The translations under genes were made by a program, and so were the position numbers. From assembly GCA_002633025.1 (NCBI GenBank), contig NMRB01000613.1:227617-291616 (forward strand): DNA of 64,000 nt, written 5' to 3'. Below, one piece after another: positions 43,758 through 57,100 of this stretch; positions within the stretch are counted from its first letter, which is position 1; each line of letters opens with the position of its first letter. This stretch comes from Notospermus geniculatus. Taxonomy: Eukaryota > Nemertea > Pilidiophora > Heteronemertea > Lineidae. Under the pieces are notes generated by a model that saw only the letters and a list, made by a program, of their open reading frames with translations, was not told where the DNA came from and ran no database searches.

Positions 43758-46724
43758 AGTTTTAGCCGGTAGGGCACCTGCACACAGTATTGCAGTCGAC
43801 AGCGATACATTTCCTGCCGGGTACTTTCCTGTCATTGGTTGGCCCTTCCAGATGTACCCATCCTCACACGCCAGACAAGTCTGCTGAACCCTAACTTGAG
43901 TCCCATCTGTTGATGTCACTTCTGCTGTTGCCCCTGGGAGACCGCACTTGTGGCATCTTCGGAAAAGTTCCATCAGTTTTTCCTCGGAAATTGCGAACAA
44001 TCTCTTTTTCTTGTCTGGTGCCCTTTCCTTGTTCTCGTCAGTGATAGTATGGTCCCTGAAAGTGAAATCAAAGGAAATGAACTGCGAATGTAACTTCACA
44101 TTAATATGAAGCTCCACATCCCTGAGGGCTTAACACTGAACAACTATATTAACAGAAAATTTGGAGATGAAATGTACAATGAACCCATACACAGACTGAT
44201 ATCTCATTCATGTGATAAGGGTATATAATTTGTACTGTATATACTTACATCTCATTCATGTGGTACGAAGTGTCTAATGTCCAAGTTGGGTCATTTTTCT
44301 CGGAATCCAAGAAAGAGTTAGAAAATGTCGGCATTTCCAAGTCAGCGAGGTCATCTTCATCAGGACCAATAATTCTCCGTCGCTTGCGAGGTGGTTTTAT
44401 TGGTGTTGAAGATACAACATTTGGCCCAATCGGAAGAGTGGAGCTGGAGGTTGGTTCAGCAGCAGGAGCAGGAGCAGCGGCTGCAACAGCAGTTATACTG
44501 CATTGTATAGCAGTAGACCTGTACGATGGTCGTCGAAAATTGCAATTCGTGCCCTTCACTCGTCTCGATGGTTTTTTATCAGCCTGAACACCTGTTAAAA
44601 GGAAACCATTGAGTTCAACAAAATAACAATGCTTGAATGGATGCACAATATGACATAGGAAAAATGAGTCTGTTCATTATTTTTTTACATGTGTCATTAT
44701 TGAAGGCAGTAGACACAGGATTGAGGTATCCCTGGTCATACAATGTATACACATTTTAAAAAATATGTTGTATCCCAATAGATCCCAATGGAGAAAGACT
44801 AATATCAAACTGTACCTATACTCCTGCACTTCACCCGAGTTGACTTCATCTGACTTCCTTCTTCCTTAGATGTGTTAGATGCTGATGCCGACTCCGGTCG
44901 ACAGACTTCCGTTTCAACAGGAGACCCTTCAGCTGGCTCTGGTCGACAGACTTCAGTTGCAAGGGGACAAACTTCAGCTGGCTCCGGTTGACAGACTTCA
45001 GTTTCAATAGGACAACCTTCAGTCGTAGGCCTACCAAAATCATTGGCCATGTCAGCCCTCATCTCATCGGCTTCTGGCTGCAGAGTCAAACTGTCATTGA
45101 CCAGACTACTATCAGACAGTGCCTCCTCAACAAGCTAAAAAAGACAGATTGAAGAATATCATTGAAAATATTAGGCCTAGGGGCCTACGAACCAAACCAA
45201 AACACGAACACAATTTATTCGAACAGACTGATGACATTGTAATTCTTGGTACCGGTACTCCAGTAGACTTAAATTTCAGAAATACATACTCGTCTACGTT
45301 CTCTTTTCTTCACTGCCCCATCGCGTCGTGTAACTGCCAGTGAAGGGGGAAAACACACTCCGTCAGGAAAACAGATAGTTGGAACAGCATCCAGTTTCTT
45401 CCTCTTTGCAACTCTGAAATGAACACCATTTTATTTGAATGTAGGCTAATGGGGATATCGCATAATCCATCGACGCACTCATATGCAAGGCCAGTAGTAG
45501 GCCTACTAGCCTAGTGCCAGTTCGACATGATTTATTCATTGGGTTGGGCATGTCATGTGCATGCATGTGCACGCATCCTCATGCCATTTTGGCCTACGTT
45601 GAGTTTAGGGCCTCAAACATACAAAGGCCTGGACGTATCATGCCTACTGAACGGTCTACTCACCATCAATCGACGTCATCTTCGGAGGTACTCGGCTACA
45701 TTCGGGCGGCCATCGTAACCTACCTCGACTGTATATAGGAGCCTCGGCGTAGTAATCATCTCGCAAATCACGAGATAATTCAGTGATTCGCCGCAGTGAG
45801 TGGGTCGTCTGTGACATTGACCGTAACCTTCCGCACTTGATGATATAGTGCAGACCAATGCTGATACTTTTTCACGTATAAATGGGTTCTTTGCACATTA
45901 TATCGGTGGGATAATTTTATTTATTGTAGAATCTGAAGTTATTCAGTGGATTAAGGCACATTTTAGGCAGTGATAACACCGAGGATGGACAACGTTACAA
46001 TGTCGAAACAAAATGGCCGACCAGCCTTCACTTCACCACTTGAGAAGTTCAACCTGCTGCTATAGCGTGAGTGACCCTTCATCAGGTAAGGTAACATGCT
46101 TCAACTCATTTTTCTATGTGTAGCAACACTCACAATCCCTAATTGGTAACTTTGATCATTCAGATCGATAGATTTGAACAGTCTTGTCGAGCATGACCGA
46201 AGAAGTAGATCCCGGAGCAATATGGCGCTGTCCGATATACATCAGAGATACGATGTTGGCACGAATCGTTCTCTGACGTTCAGATTGACTCACCATGTAG
46301 GCTATGCCATGGGTGATGCACAGCAGACATGGCAGATGCACATGGCGACATGCTGCAGTGCATTGTAATTGTAACGCACGGTCTGCTTTTCTTTGTTTGC
46401 CTGCCCACCGCCCGTCATACTAGCTCTCTGACGGCCGGACTAGGCCTGATGGAAGTCCAGAGAACCAACTTACCTGTTACAGAATCCTGATTCCTGCCGA
46501 CTTTCCAGGATGGAAACACAGGGCGTTTCAAAACAATCATCCTTGAAGTGTCGCGAACACACGACAGCCCCCGGCCCAGGCTCAGGAAAATCACTCCGAG
46601 TTTGCTTTACAAATCGCACCCATGCTCGCCTCAGTGAATCCTTTTTGGGAAATCCATAGGTTGAAATTCCTAATTCTTTGTTTGCCACACTCTTGCAACC
46701 ACCAACAACGCAATAATTCGGCAT
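43745..46724 (-). pseudogene. THAP-domain transposase, copy 2, catalytic part deleted
   Basis: Minus-strand exons: 46474-46724 (THAP: YCVVGGC...GFPKKDS...VVCSRHFKDDCFE), 45290-45413 (KKLDAVPTICFPDG, the AVPTIF-like end of THAP), 44816-45134 (acidic, three tandem copies of a TEVCRPEPAE unit), 44249-44591 (Ala/Pro-rich then RKRRRIIGPDEDDLADLE) and about 43745-44055 (LMELFRRCHKCGLPG...WKGQPMTGKYPAGNVSLS). Phases agree between exons. After LPAKTLTHVTHAF the frame runs into the antisense of the P2X7-like exon, so the DDE core and everything downstream are gone. The DNA-binding half could still be made. Confidence 0.7.
45667..46287 (+). mobile_element. 621-bp CAATC-ended insertion in transposase intron
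   Basis: It starts CAATCGACGTCATCTTCGG and ends CTGACGTTCAGATTG, flanked by ACTCACCAT (45658-45666 and 46288-46296). It shares interior with 22789-23389, including GTAGCAACA and TGACCCTTCATCAGGTAAGG. It lies between the THAP exon and the next exon. Confidence 0.8.
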
Positions 46725-47620
46725 TTTCTTCCGGACAATTCACTCGTTTCACACACTGTTGCACATACAAAATGGCGGACTTTACACATTGGGCGTATTC
46801 GAATCCCTGCACTCGTGTTGATATCAACACGAGTGCGGGATTCGAACGCCGAGAACCGACACGAGAACAGTGTTCGCGAACGAAATTTCCACTCCCCACT
46901 TTTTCGGGGGTGAAACCGAGAACACCGAGAACAAAGATGGCGACCAATGTCATTGACGACGAAATGTCGCAAGTAAATTTCGATAAAATTTTGTGTCTTT
47001 CTTGAATATGGGACTTTCATGCCTGCAGTAATGTAATTTGTAAGGTGGGTATATCCGTGGATGCTGTCAGGATAGGAAAAATGACCTTTCCTGCAACAAA
47101 AATCTGATTTTGCACAGGGACACAGCCCGCAGCATTACATCCGCCATGTCCAGCAACCATGGCAACGACACCCGATACCTGGCGACACGCACTTCCCTGT
47201 TCGGAACCTCAACACGCGAACACTGCACCTGGGTCACTCGAGAACAGGGATTCGAATACGCCCATTGTGTTTACCTTTGCTGACGTGAACGCCGGAAATT
47301 ACCGAAGGTTCCCGATCGTGCCAATTGACTTTTCATTTTCTTACAGACGATGCAAAATAGTTACATGCACGTATAAAAGGGAAAAAAACAAAAAAAAAAC
47401 GATTACACAAAACGTTTAACTTCTGACGAACAGCAATATAGTGACATGTATCGTTACTTTTAGTACAATTCGAATCAATATTATAAATCATTCGAGATCG
47501 ATCACAGATTAGCCTAATTTCGAGAGTAATCTGGGTGAAATTTCATGACATAGTATTTTCACACTTTTGGTATGTAAATCTATGCTAATCATACTAAAAA
47601 TATACCCCAGCGAGTACTTT

Positions 47621-47750
47621 ACCGGCTTGGGAATGGAGGGGAGGGAGGATTCACCGGCTTGGAAATGGAGGGGAGGGAGGATTCTCCGCCTTGGAAATGG
47701 AGGGGAGGGAGGATTCACCGGCTTGAAAATGGAGGGGAGGGAGGATTTGT
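47621..47750 (+). repeat. G-rich 32-bp minisatellite, four units
   Basis: Four copies of a unit containing CCGGCTTGG and AATGGAGGGGAGGGAGGATT. Every unit has G4/G3/G2 runs that could form a quadruplex. Confidence 0.88.
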
Positions 47751-49067
47751 ATCTCTGTAGGAAAGTGCGAAATATGCATTTTCTAGGCATCCCAGACTCA
47801 AATCTTGCGAGCCAGATTCACGGAAAAAAGATCTTCCTTCATTGCTTACTGCAGACAATTATCAAGAGAAACTTTTCCTTGAACTTTTATGTACTGTCTT
47901 TAAATGATAAACGCAAAACGAAGCAAAAGTAATATTTAAAAGATATTGCTGAAGACCGAACATGGGACGCCCGCCTCGGACACACATTCTACATGTAGAT
48001 GCGTGCGCATTGTCTATTGAGCCCGGTGTATTATGTCCGCCAGGGATGGGTGTCCGTTTCCCCAAGGACAATTTTTCCTGTCATATTAGAGCAAGGTAAG
48101 CCATTTATTCCGGGCTGACATTTCTTACTTCTACACTGCCATAAAATTCAATACAGAGGGGCTTTTAGGTCACTCTCACATATGTCCCTCAAAACGTCCC
48201 CTCTCCTACACCATTGCACCTCAAAGACAGTGGGTCCAGAGAGTATGATTGACAGCACCAGCACAGCCAATCAGGAAACACTTGGTTCATTCACACCAAT
48301 GCTTATTAAAAGAGCTGAGGGGGTATACTCATTGTGAGGAATAGCGCAGATGAATGAATGCTTGCAAAAAAAACGTTGTAAAATCTTTATTTATTGACGG
48401 ATTTTCTTCGTTTTTGAAGTATTCTGCTAGTCAGAGCATTTGAAATAAATTGATACTGTTTGAACTTGAAACACATTGCCACAAAAGTGACTTTGACGCT
48501 TCAGCCAGGTTCCTAATTAGGGCCAATTATGGTTCTTATCACACTTGTTGTACAATCCGGCCTTAATTGCTACCCCATCGGCCCTTTGATCTTTGGGGTA
48601 AAACTGTCCAACTCTACTCAGTAAAGGGAGGATTTTCATAATGTTGGTGCAGTTCAGCTTAAAGGTAACGGATGTGGTTTTTGATACCCTGATGAAAGCG
48701 GGATAAGGAACTACATACGCCTGCGTCAGAAATAGGTGAATCCAATCCACCATTCAGACAGCAGCCTCGTGGTCTTGTGTTGTTGTTTTTGTTTGTCTTT
48801 GGTCTTGTGTTTGTTTGTTTGTAAACGAACGCTTGTGTTTGTTGTAAACTGTTAAGGGGGCGGTAGTGGAAACATACAGCGCCGTTTTAGTGCGGCGGTC
48901 GAAGGTTGAACCGTCTTATTTATGAATAACCATGTATTGTTAATAAAATTTGGCGTCAAGGACAAGCTGATCATGGTTCGTTGCCAAAACCTACACTCTT
49001 TCAAAAATATTGTCCAGCACAATGCTTTTGTACACCCGGTGCGTCCGTGCGCATAGGCCTATTTTAA
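47751..49067. other. Non-genic stretch before gap
   Basis: Holds the 95-bp duplicate of the exon fragment near 32905 (48068-48163) and a GTTTGTTT-rich patch (48780-48850). A minus frame at 48517-48753 has no recognised domain. Confidence 0.35.
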
Positions 49068-49312
49068 NNNNNNNNNNNNNNNNNNNNNNNNNNNNNNNNN
49101 NNNNNNNNNNNNNNNNNNNNNNNNNNNNNNNNNNNNNNNNNNNNNNNNNNNNNNNNNNNNNNNNNNNNNNNNNNNNNNNNNNNNNNNNNNNNNNNNNNNN
49201 NNNNNNNNNNNNNNNNNNNNNNNNNNNNNNNNNNNNNNNNNNNNNNNNNNNNNNNNNNNNNNNNNNNNNNNNNNNNNNNNNNNNNNNNNNNNNNNNNNNN
49301 NNNNNNNNNNNN
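49068..49312. other. Assembly gap (245 Ns)
   Basis: Continuous run of N. Any frame crossing it is meaningless. Confidence 0.99.
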
Positions 49313-51100
49313 AGATCGTTTGCTCTATTATTTGGCCTGGGGGCAGGTCTACTGTGAAATTGAATTGACAGTCAATGGTAACTCAGTGGTGAATATATTA
49401 AGTAACTGAATGGCAAAAGGTTAATATCGAGTTCAGTTTCAATGTGTGACACAGGGATAACTTGAAAAAATTCAAATCAACACATTTTCTGCACTCTTTC
49501 CTAATAAGGAAATGAACTGGTGATTTGGTAAAGCAGAATAAGTAGGTCTATATGGGTGGCGCTGACTTCCTCGACCCACCAAAATGCCTTATTGTCAAAG
49601 TCCACACATGCAAAGATCAGGAGGCATGTAATTATAAGCAGGTACGTGGCTGGCTAATCAATTTGGTCATGACTCAGATCGCCGCCAGAATTCCAGTCCA
49701 AATTGTAAACAAAGAACATGTGTTCACCGTCTAAAAATAGATTATACCCCCTCCGACGGAGCGGCCATACCGGTGGTGACGTCACGGAGTACCTAACCAG
49801 AACTTAAATTACCGTATGATTTTGCCACAATGGTGTGACCTTATTCATCAAGCACGTGGTTCTGTTTTCTGGGGAGTGCGTGCGACTGTCAGACGAGCCG
49901 TGCAAAATTTTACCAAAAATCTCTTCAAAATCATGATTTATGATCAGATTTTAAAAATTTTGGGGTCATCAGCACTGGATACAAACATGAAGTAAGTGGT
50001 GGTGGTGATTAATTAGGTATGCAGGAGCCGTTTAGTGGGAATCGTCTGCCAATTAATGGAGTGGGAGAAAAAGAAGAGGGAAGAGAAGCAGAATTTTTCT
50101 TGACTGAGTGATGACAATATAGTCCCCACACTGTGTGATGTGGGGACCATATTTACACGATTGGAATTCAGTAACAGAAATTTCCGTCATTTACAGGTAG
50201 GGTTCGAATGTAGGGTTTATTAGTAATAATAAACGCATTCCTGTGGAAATCAGGAGTCGATATCTATGACCATATCACCCTCCCATGCCGAATTTCGTCT
50301 AAGGATCCGCTCTGACGATTGGAGTTGCTCTTTTTTCGACCTCTTCGTGGTTACTTTCTTTCGTTGTATTTCGTTGCATCGTTGCATTATCCAAGTGAAG
50401 GCAGAGGGGATATCTGTACCTGCCAATTAATATGATATGTCTTCGTATTACTAGTGCATTACTAAAGAGTATACAAGTGAAGACAACTACATTAAATAGC
50501 AGATAACGCCCAAGTTATTTGAATGAAGTATCCATCATTCCGACAGTGCTACCGTATAACAGTCTCTTGGCGCTTAAAGCCTCACTGTATTGAATTCAGA
50601 AAGTGCTTACGTCCTCCGACGTTAGTGTAGTGTAAAATGTAGGCCTACTATGCTGTATCTGAACACATTAGAGCTCTGCCTGCAGTTTGTTCCATGTGTG
50701 CTGAGAACTAAGGCTTGATTCTTTGAAGTACGTATCAGGCAAGAATTTTGGGGACCTTCAAAAGGCTATGAGAACTTTACCTGCACTCTCCTAACACTTT
50801 GAAAATATCGTAAAAATACAGTGAGGCTTTAAATTTTGATTTTTAAGTATCTTTTCGTGTTTAGCCTGAATGACAAGATGTAGGCCTATTTGTTTCAATG
50901 ATAAGGTGACTCTTTTCCGAGGATGACAAGTTGAAAACTTGTCAATTGACGATATAGACCCTGTTAATTTAAGCTGAGAACGAGTTCCAGCTTGTCAGTA
51001 CGACAAGACATTTTTTAGAGTGCAATAACTTTCGTGTGGCAATCTCACTCGCTTATCGTGATTCACATTTCTGATTTATAAGGGGCAGTTCAGTTTTAAG
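49313..51100. other. Non-genic stretch; possible 3' region of the receptor gene
   Basis: No domain-bearing frame on either strand. The glutamate receptor gene on the minus strand ends its last recognised exon at 51122 with a donor (GTACGTAC), so its C-terminal tail exon should lie here or in the gap. I could not identify it. Confidence 0.4.
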
Positions 51101-51121
51101 TGAAAATTTACATGTACGTAC

Positions 51122-54100
51122 CTTTCTATTCTTATCCCTTTGTTTAAGTCCAATAAGTTTGACTGCCAACACCAAAAACGAAACAACAGTGAATACAGCT
51201 AAGATAACGAAGATACCTCGGAAATTGTCAACGTGTAATTTCGTCGTGCGTTCATCCTGTTCTTCAACGTTTCCCGAACAGCTCCTCCGACTAATCCATC
51301 TGGAACAGGGGGAAGCTGTTGAAATTGACAAGACCACGCAGGCCTTGGTGAATGATACGAAGCTACAAGACAATATGACTACATTATATGAATGCAGCAA
51401 ATTTCGTAAGAATGGACTTCAAATATGGCCGCCAGTCATCCATCTTGAGAAACGTACTTTGGCCCATATCTCATGAACAATACCATGCAGAACGTTCTTA
51501 CTGTTTGACTTTCATCGGACCGCGTTCCTTTTCGAAGTCGATTTCTTATATCGAAGGAGAATTTTTGAATCTTGCATTTAGTCTGCTTAGTGAGTGTATA
51601 CATGTACACAGATATATACTTGCCCATTTACAATGCGCCGGGTTGTTCCATCGGACCACATTTCTACCATTATGTCTCTAACAAATTTTCCACTTTCCCA
51701 ATCCCGGACGATTGGAAATGCGAGCTCAGTGAAGCCTGATACGTTGCGAGAGACGCCGTAGGCACAGGTGGTTGATAAGGCTTGATGACGAAAAATGAGT
51801 ATGGCATGAAAGTAGGGTACAGAGAACAGGTGTAACGTTTTTCAGTGAGACCCGTGTGCCAATGTGACATTACAATAGATTGACGGAATAAGCCGCGACT
51901 TGACAATGAACGACACACAGAAAAACAGCGAGTCCGTTTCCCAGTGTGTTCCGAACAATAGGAATCACACAGAAAAACGGCCATACTGAAAAACGTTACA
52001 CCTGCGTCAACGGTCTAAATATCTCTATAATCATTTTTTCCCTCAGAGGGCCTTGTCAAGATCCGCCTGTTCTTAAAAATAAAATGATGTTGTAACTCAA
52101 AAAGGTTCGGCAATTCTCACTGATATGTGTCTGAGATGTTGTCGACGTACCAAACACCAAAATCAAGGTTGTAAGTCACATAGATCTGGCATTGCTGGGG
52201 TCCAGCTTCTGTTAGCGTTGTTGATGGTCGGCGTTGCGGATAACAAAGCAGGCTGTTGATATCTTCGAATCGAAACACTGACGCTTTCGGTATGAAAATG
52301 TTGGAAGAGCTAGTGCTCAGTGGGGTGAGGGGGAGGGGGGAGCCAGGTCTGTGACAACTGCGATTTTTGATGTATATTTCAGGATAGCCAATTTGCAGTG
52401 CAAATGAAGCATACAAACCTTCGTGGTATGACAAGAGCATGTTGTTTCCAACGAAAATATTTTGGTTGCTCTCTTCAACAAAATTCACCCCTTCAGCGTA
52501 GTTATCGACATACGTTAACCTCGTCCCGACCAAGGCAAGGCTAGGACTTTCCGCAGATTTTATGAAGGTTTCCATGAAGGAATCCTTCAGTGTGGCCCAT
52601 TTCACTCCTCCAACGACTGCTTGCTCTTCTAGGGAATATCTTGGCGACACTTCATAGGATTCAGAGAGGAAACTCGCCAAGTTACCGGTGTAAGTGGCAG
52701 TTATTATCAGGGCGAAAAACCAGTAAAATGCTGAAAGTATAAACAGGAAACTGATGAAAAGAGGAGAAGCAATGCTCGCACTTACAGGGAGCATACCAGA
52801 CATTTCGTTATCACTTAATGGCATTCTAGCCAAAGGACTGGGCAATTCTCCGGTAACGGAATTACAAATCAGAGCAAAATTTAGTCATATTTTTTGCTCC
52901 CACCCTTATCTGGCAAATACGACGGATACGATAGATTTTTTGCTGATCTGAACGAGTTGTAATATCAAAGCTGAAAATAAAAAATTGATTTTGTAATATC
53001 CATTCTCTACTGGAGAATTGCCCGACTGTGCAGGACTATGTAATTCCCGAGGACCATACTAATGTACAATGTGTAAATGTCATGTAGGATGGTTAGCGGT
53101 GACGGTGACGGTCAGAAGTAGGTTTAGGAGTGGCGGTTAGGGTCAGGAGTAGGTTTAGGATTAGGGTAGGGGTCAGTGACAAGGGCTGAGGGTCAGGCTT
53201 GGGGTTAGGGCTAGGAGCTTGGGCTAGGAGTCAGCGTGTAGGATCAGTACTGGACGACATTCACCCATTCCACCATACTAATGCCCGATGTACACTTACA
53301 AATGTAGGATTTTTTGTCTGCTAAAAGTTTCTGTCATAGCCAACCGATCGCCTTGCTGAAATGCACTATGAACACCCATTTTAAGCCCCATTTATGATTT
53401 TCAGTACGAGAAAAATCCTAAGTGTACAAAGGGCATAAGACTAACACCCAGGTCGATTTACCTATATGTAGTACATATATTCTGTTTTTTGTCCTCGAGG
53501 TGACTGTGTAATTCCGTATTGAACTTACCCGAGTAAATTCGTGTTGCTTGCTTTACGGGTGCGAACGATCCTCCAGCGCAGGTCACACTTCCGAAGGAGT
53601 ACCAGAAAACCTCGGACCAGGTAAACTTCCGCTCAGCATCAGGCTTGTCCATGAACGGATTCCAGTACTCCAGAATGTATATGAAAATGGCCGACAGTAA
53701 GAACGTGCACAAGATACCGTACCATATCGTCAGCTCAAACGGAAGCATGAAGTTGAACATCGTTGCTGGGTACCTGCGTTTCTTTTGTATGTAGGATAGC
53801 TCCACATAGTCGAACGGAGCTGTGAATTCGAAGAACGCAGATCGTTGTTGGGTCTTTGATATCATTCCTACAGCCATCACCGCATTCTGAAATTTGACCG
53901 ATTGAAATATTTCACTGCCCTATCGTATAGCATATTGACGTAAAATTGCTCAAGGAGATTCGGCCCTCCCCAAAAAGTCGTTTTTCTGGGCAATCCGGAA
54001 ATAGGAGCCAGTTAACCCTTTCGGGACTGTACGAAGTTGAAAAGTGTACATTTCGTAACATGAATTTCTAATGTGTCTACAAAAACGCGCCCAGCTCCCA

Positions 54101-57100
54101 ACATTTGCAACCAAAACTGGTGACAAGGCACTCATTCTGGAGGCAACTAAATGGGCCACGACCTCATGCAGGTTTGTTTATTCCAAAATCTCTGTGAGAG
54201 AAACAGGCAAGGGCCGAAGATGCAAGTTTTGAGGAAATAGTCGCATTCTGCCTACGTTTTCGTCAGGTTGCCAATTTTAAACGTGTATATGTCGATAACC
54301 GTTGCTCCTACGAGTCTGAAAATTGGTCAAAATGAGGCTACTGTTTTCTCCTCTTTCTTTTGGCGCTAGTTGCGTCGTCGTAGCTGCTTCCGTTCCGAAG
54401 ATATGTCCATTTTGTCAAAACGAGTCAGATATGCACTTTGGAGTCGGTCAATCTAGACTCCAGGACAAACGTTTAAACGCAATTTAACCAAGGTTTCTTC
54501 GAACAGATTAAATTCGCGTATTCAGGGGGGGGGAGTCTCGCATTAAAAAAATACGCAAAGAGGACATCAATCGTTCCACTGGTTACGATTCTATGTCAGT
54601 TTGAATGTCCAAGGGTGTGTGGTACAGGCCAAACTCGCGAAATGGCGAGATCCGTCCCGGAAGGGTTGCGGTTAAGGTGAAAGTTCAATTATATGCTTCA
54701 TACGTAATGTACCGTACCAGAAATGTTTTTGTAATCGTTGTTATCAACGAATTGCCACGAGTTTAAAGCTGACGTGAACGAACAAAAAGCCCCCATGCGA
54801 CGAGCAGGAGAATTGCAAACGCCCTGCAAACACCCCAAACGAAGGCTCAGAACATGATAGACCCCACGACGCCAGGAGGGTGCCACCTTATTTGTCTTCG
54901 AGCTTTCGAGGTGTCAACATCCTCTGGTGAGCTCCTGCTGAACATTTTTTTGTTGAGAGAATTTTTTTTGATCAAGCTGGGAATCGAACCCGCGCCTTGT
55001 TATCTCTGTTCCACCGTCTTCCCCATTCGGCCACCGAACTTGTTGGAAGACTTCGCATGTTTTCTCTTATTCGTAGTATTATTACGTAAGTCGAAGCCCA
55101 ACGTCTATGACAAACATAAATCATGTCCCTCTAAGCTGGCTCGTTAGCAGAGTGGATAGAGTGGTGGATTACAAATCAGAAGGCCGACGGTCCAAATCCC
55201 GTCTAAATGACTACAACTTTTTTTCTACTTGAGAAATGTAAGAGAGTTACCCGGAGATGTTGACAGCTCTGTTGCCTGAAGGCAAATAAGGTGGCGCCCT
55301 CCTGGCGTCGTGGGGTCAATCATGTTCTGAGCCTTCGTTTGAGGTGTTTGCAGGGCGTTTGCAATTCTCTTGCTCGTCGCATGGGGGCTTTTTGTTCGTT
55401 CACGTCAGCTTTAAGTTGGGCAGTTTGGCGCCACGCAATCGGTAAAGATCGACCTTAACCATTAGGCTGATGACGTCATCGCTCATGGAGGAAAACTTCT
55501 TGTAATGTCATGGAGGTGCCTGGAAACGTTAGATTGTATGACATGCGCAGTCGTAGTGCATTGGTCTTGCAGGAAAATATCGCAATTTCACCAACTTCCC
55601 GCAACAAACAGAGTGAGCATGCGTGGATTGCAGGAATTCCCATGGGAAATGGTCCTAGCGACGAACAATAATTTTTTGCCAATCGAATACATCTTACCCC
55701 GTTTTGCAATTCTCCAAGAGCGCCGTTCCATTTGTTGGTAATTAAGTCCAGTGATCCATAGTGGTTATCGGGGGCCTCCACAAACTCGTAATCTATCTTG
55801 ATATCCATTTTATCTAATCTGTTGAATGCTACCCTAGCCAAATCTATGGCGACCCCACGGAAGGCAGCACTGTTTGGCAACTCAGAACTGACATTCTTCC
55901 GATGTGCAAATGGTTTTTCCTGAACAAAAAAGAATCAAGTTTAGCATCAAACTACATTTTTTGCATGCATCCTGGCCTCGTCGGGTCTATCATGTTCTGA
56001 GCCTTCGTCTGAGGTGTTTGCAGGGCGTTTGCAATTCTCTTGCTCGTCGCATGAGGGCTTTTTGTTCATGCAGTTCAGTTTTAAGGTCATTTTTGAGCAT
56101 TCTGAATACGGATACTAGGGTAGTCTATACGTATTATGCCTCAGTCACAAATTCAGCAGTCGCCGGAGGATATCTTGATATCGGTGTTTTTTTGCTACGT
56201 TGCGGCCTCCGACGGATTTTCCCACATATCTTTCACATATCCTTGAATAAGATGGTTTTGGACGGGCGCCGCCCGTGGAACACTGGCCAGTAATCGGCCG
56301 GTGTCTGTCGGATTGGAACATCGTTCGCCGATACCATCCAGTCCCCACCGATGTCCCAGGGGGTACAGACCCGCTGTCTGTCCAGCAATCAGGTGATTTT
56401 GTAGATCGGCCGGAAATCCGAGGGGACTCGGTCGCGCACCCGGGTGTGGGTGGCGGGATACCTGTCGACCAGTTTCCCGAGGATATCTGGGCCCGGGTGA
56501 CGGACAAAAATCGTGTCCGATCTACTCGGTGCCTGGTGTGGGACTGACGGGTGGCTGGTGGGAGCCCGATGGGCGTGTCAAGGATTATGAAGGATCCCCA
56601 TCGAGCTGGGTTTCAGCCGCTACTCGCCGCAAGAAAATAACTCCGATCACCTCAGCGGCGCGCTACCGAGCTCAGGACAGCCGTTATATATGTCCTCGGG
56701 CCGCGATTTTTTTCCTAACCGATATATCCATTGCGACCAACTTTTTTTCTTAACCTATATAGCAAAAGCTAATCCTAATGCTAATCTTAATCCTAATCCT
56801 AATAGGCCTAGCCTACTACTCCCAAAACTAGCCCTAACCCTAACCCTAACCCTTACACTTACCCAATCATTAACCCGCCATTCACTTCGTTAATTTCATT
56901 TCGTAATGGATATACGGGTTAGGAATCTATACCGATTAGGCAAAAAAATTTCGCCCTCGGGCCACCGGCCGGCAACCCGTCATTTCCCCCTTTTTTAGCC
57001 CGTTCGGGCGTCAGAAACACATCCTTGGCAGAATCGGTGGAAATGTGACTGAGGTATAAGGGACACAGTGCTTGACGTAAGAATATCAAAGGGGTGCAAT

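Larger units (their letters stand above)
42246..47290. mobile_element. Second THAP-transposase/P2X7-domain element, deleted copy
   Basis: Same architecture as 20724-27445: a plus-strand P2X7-like domain gene near the left end and a minus-strand THAP transposase near the right end. A subterminal inverted pair, ACGTCAGCAAAGGTA, lies at 42247-42261 and 47270-47285. The true ends were not resolved: a TTAAAG at 42037 is a candidate left end, with no partner found. The catalytic exons of the transposase and the C-terminal part of the P2X7-like domain are missing at one shared junction (about 43735-43757). Coordinates given are the minimum span. Confidence 0.65.
54767..55410. mobile_element. TTAA-flanked foldback element carrying tRNA-like sequences
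   Basis: TTAA at 54763-54766 and 55411-55414. The 130-bp inverted arms begin AGCTGACGTGAACGAAC and include GCGACGAGCAGGAGAATTGC. The AG start and TTAA site resemble the THAP element at 20724. The unpaired centre holds two tRNA-like segments in opposite orientations. It lies in a receptor intron. Confidence 0.75.

Noticed and set aside
49010-49357. 115-codon frame
   Set aside because: Most of it is the N gap.
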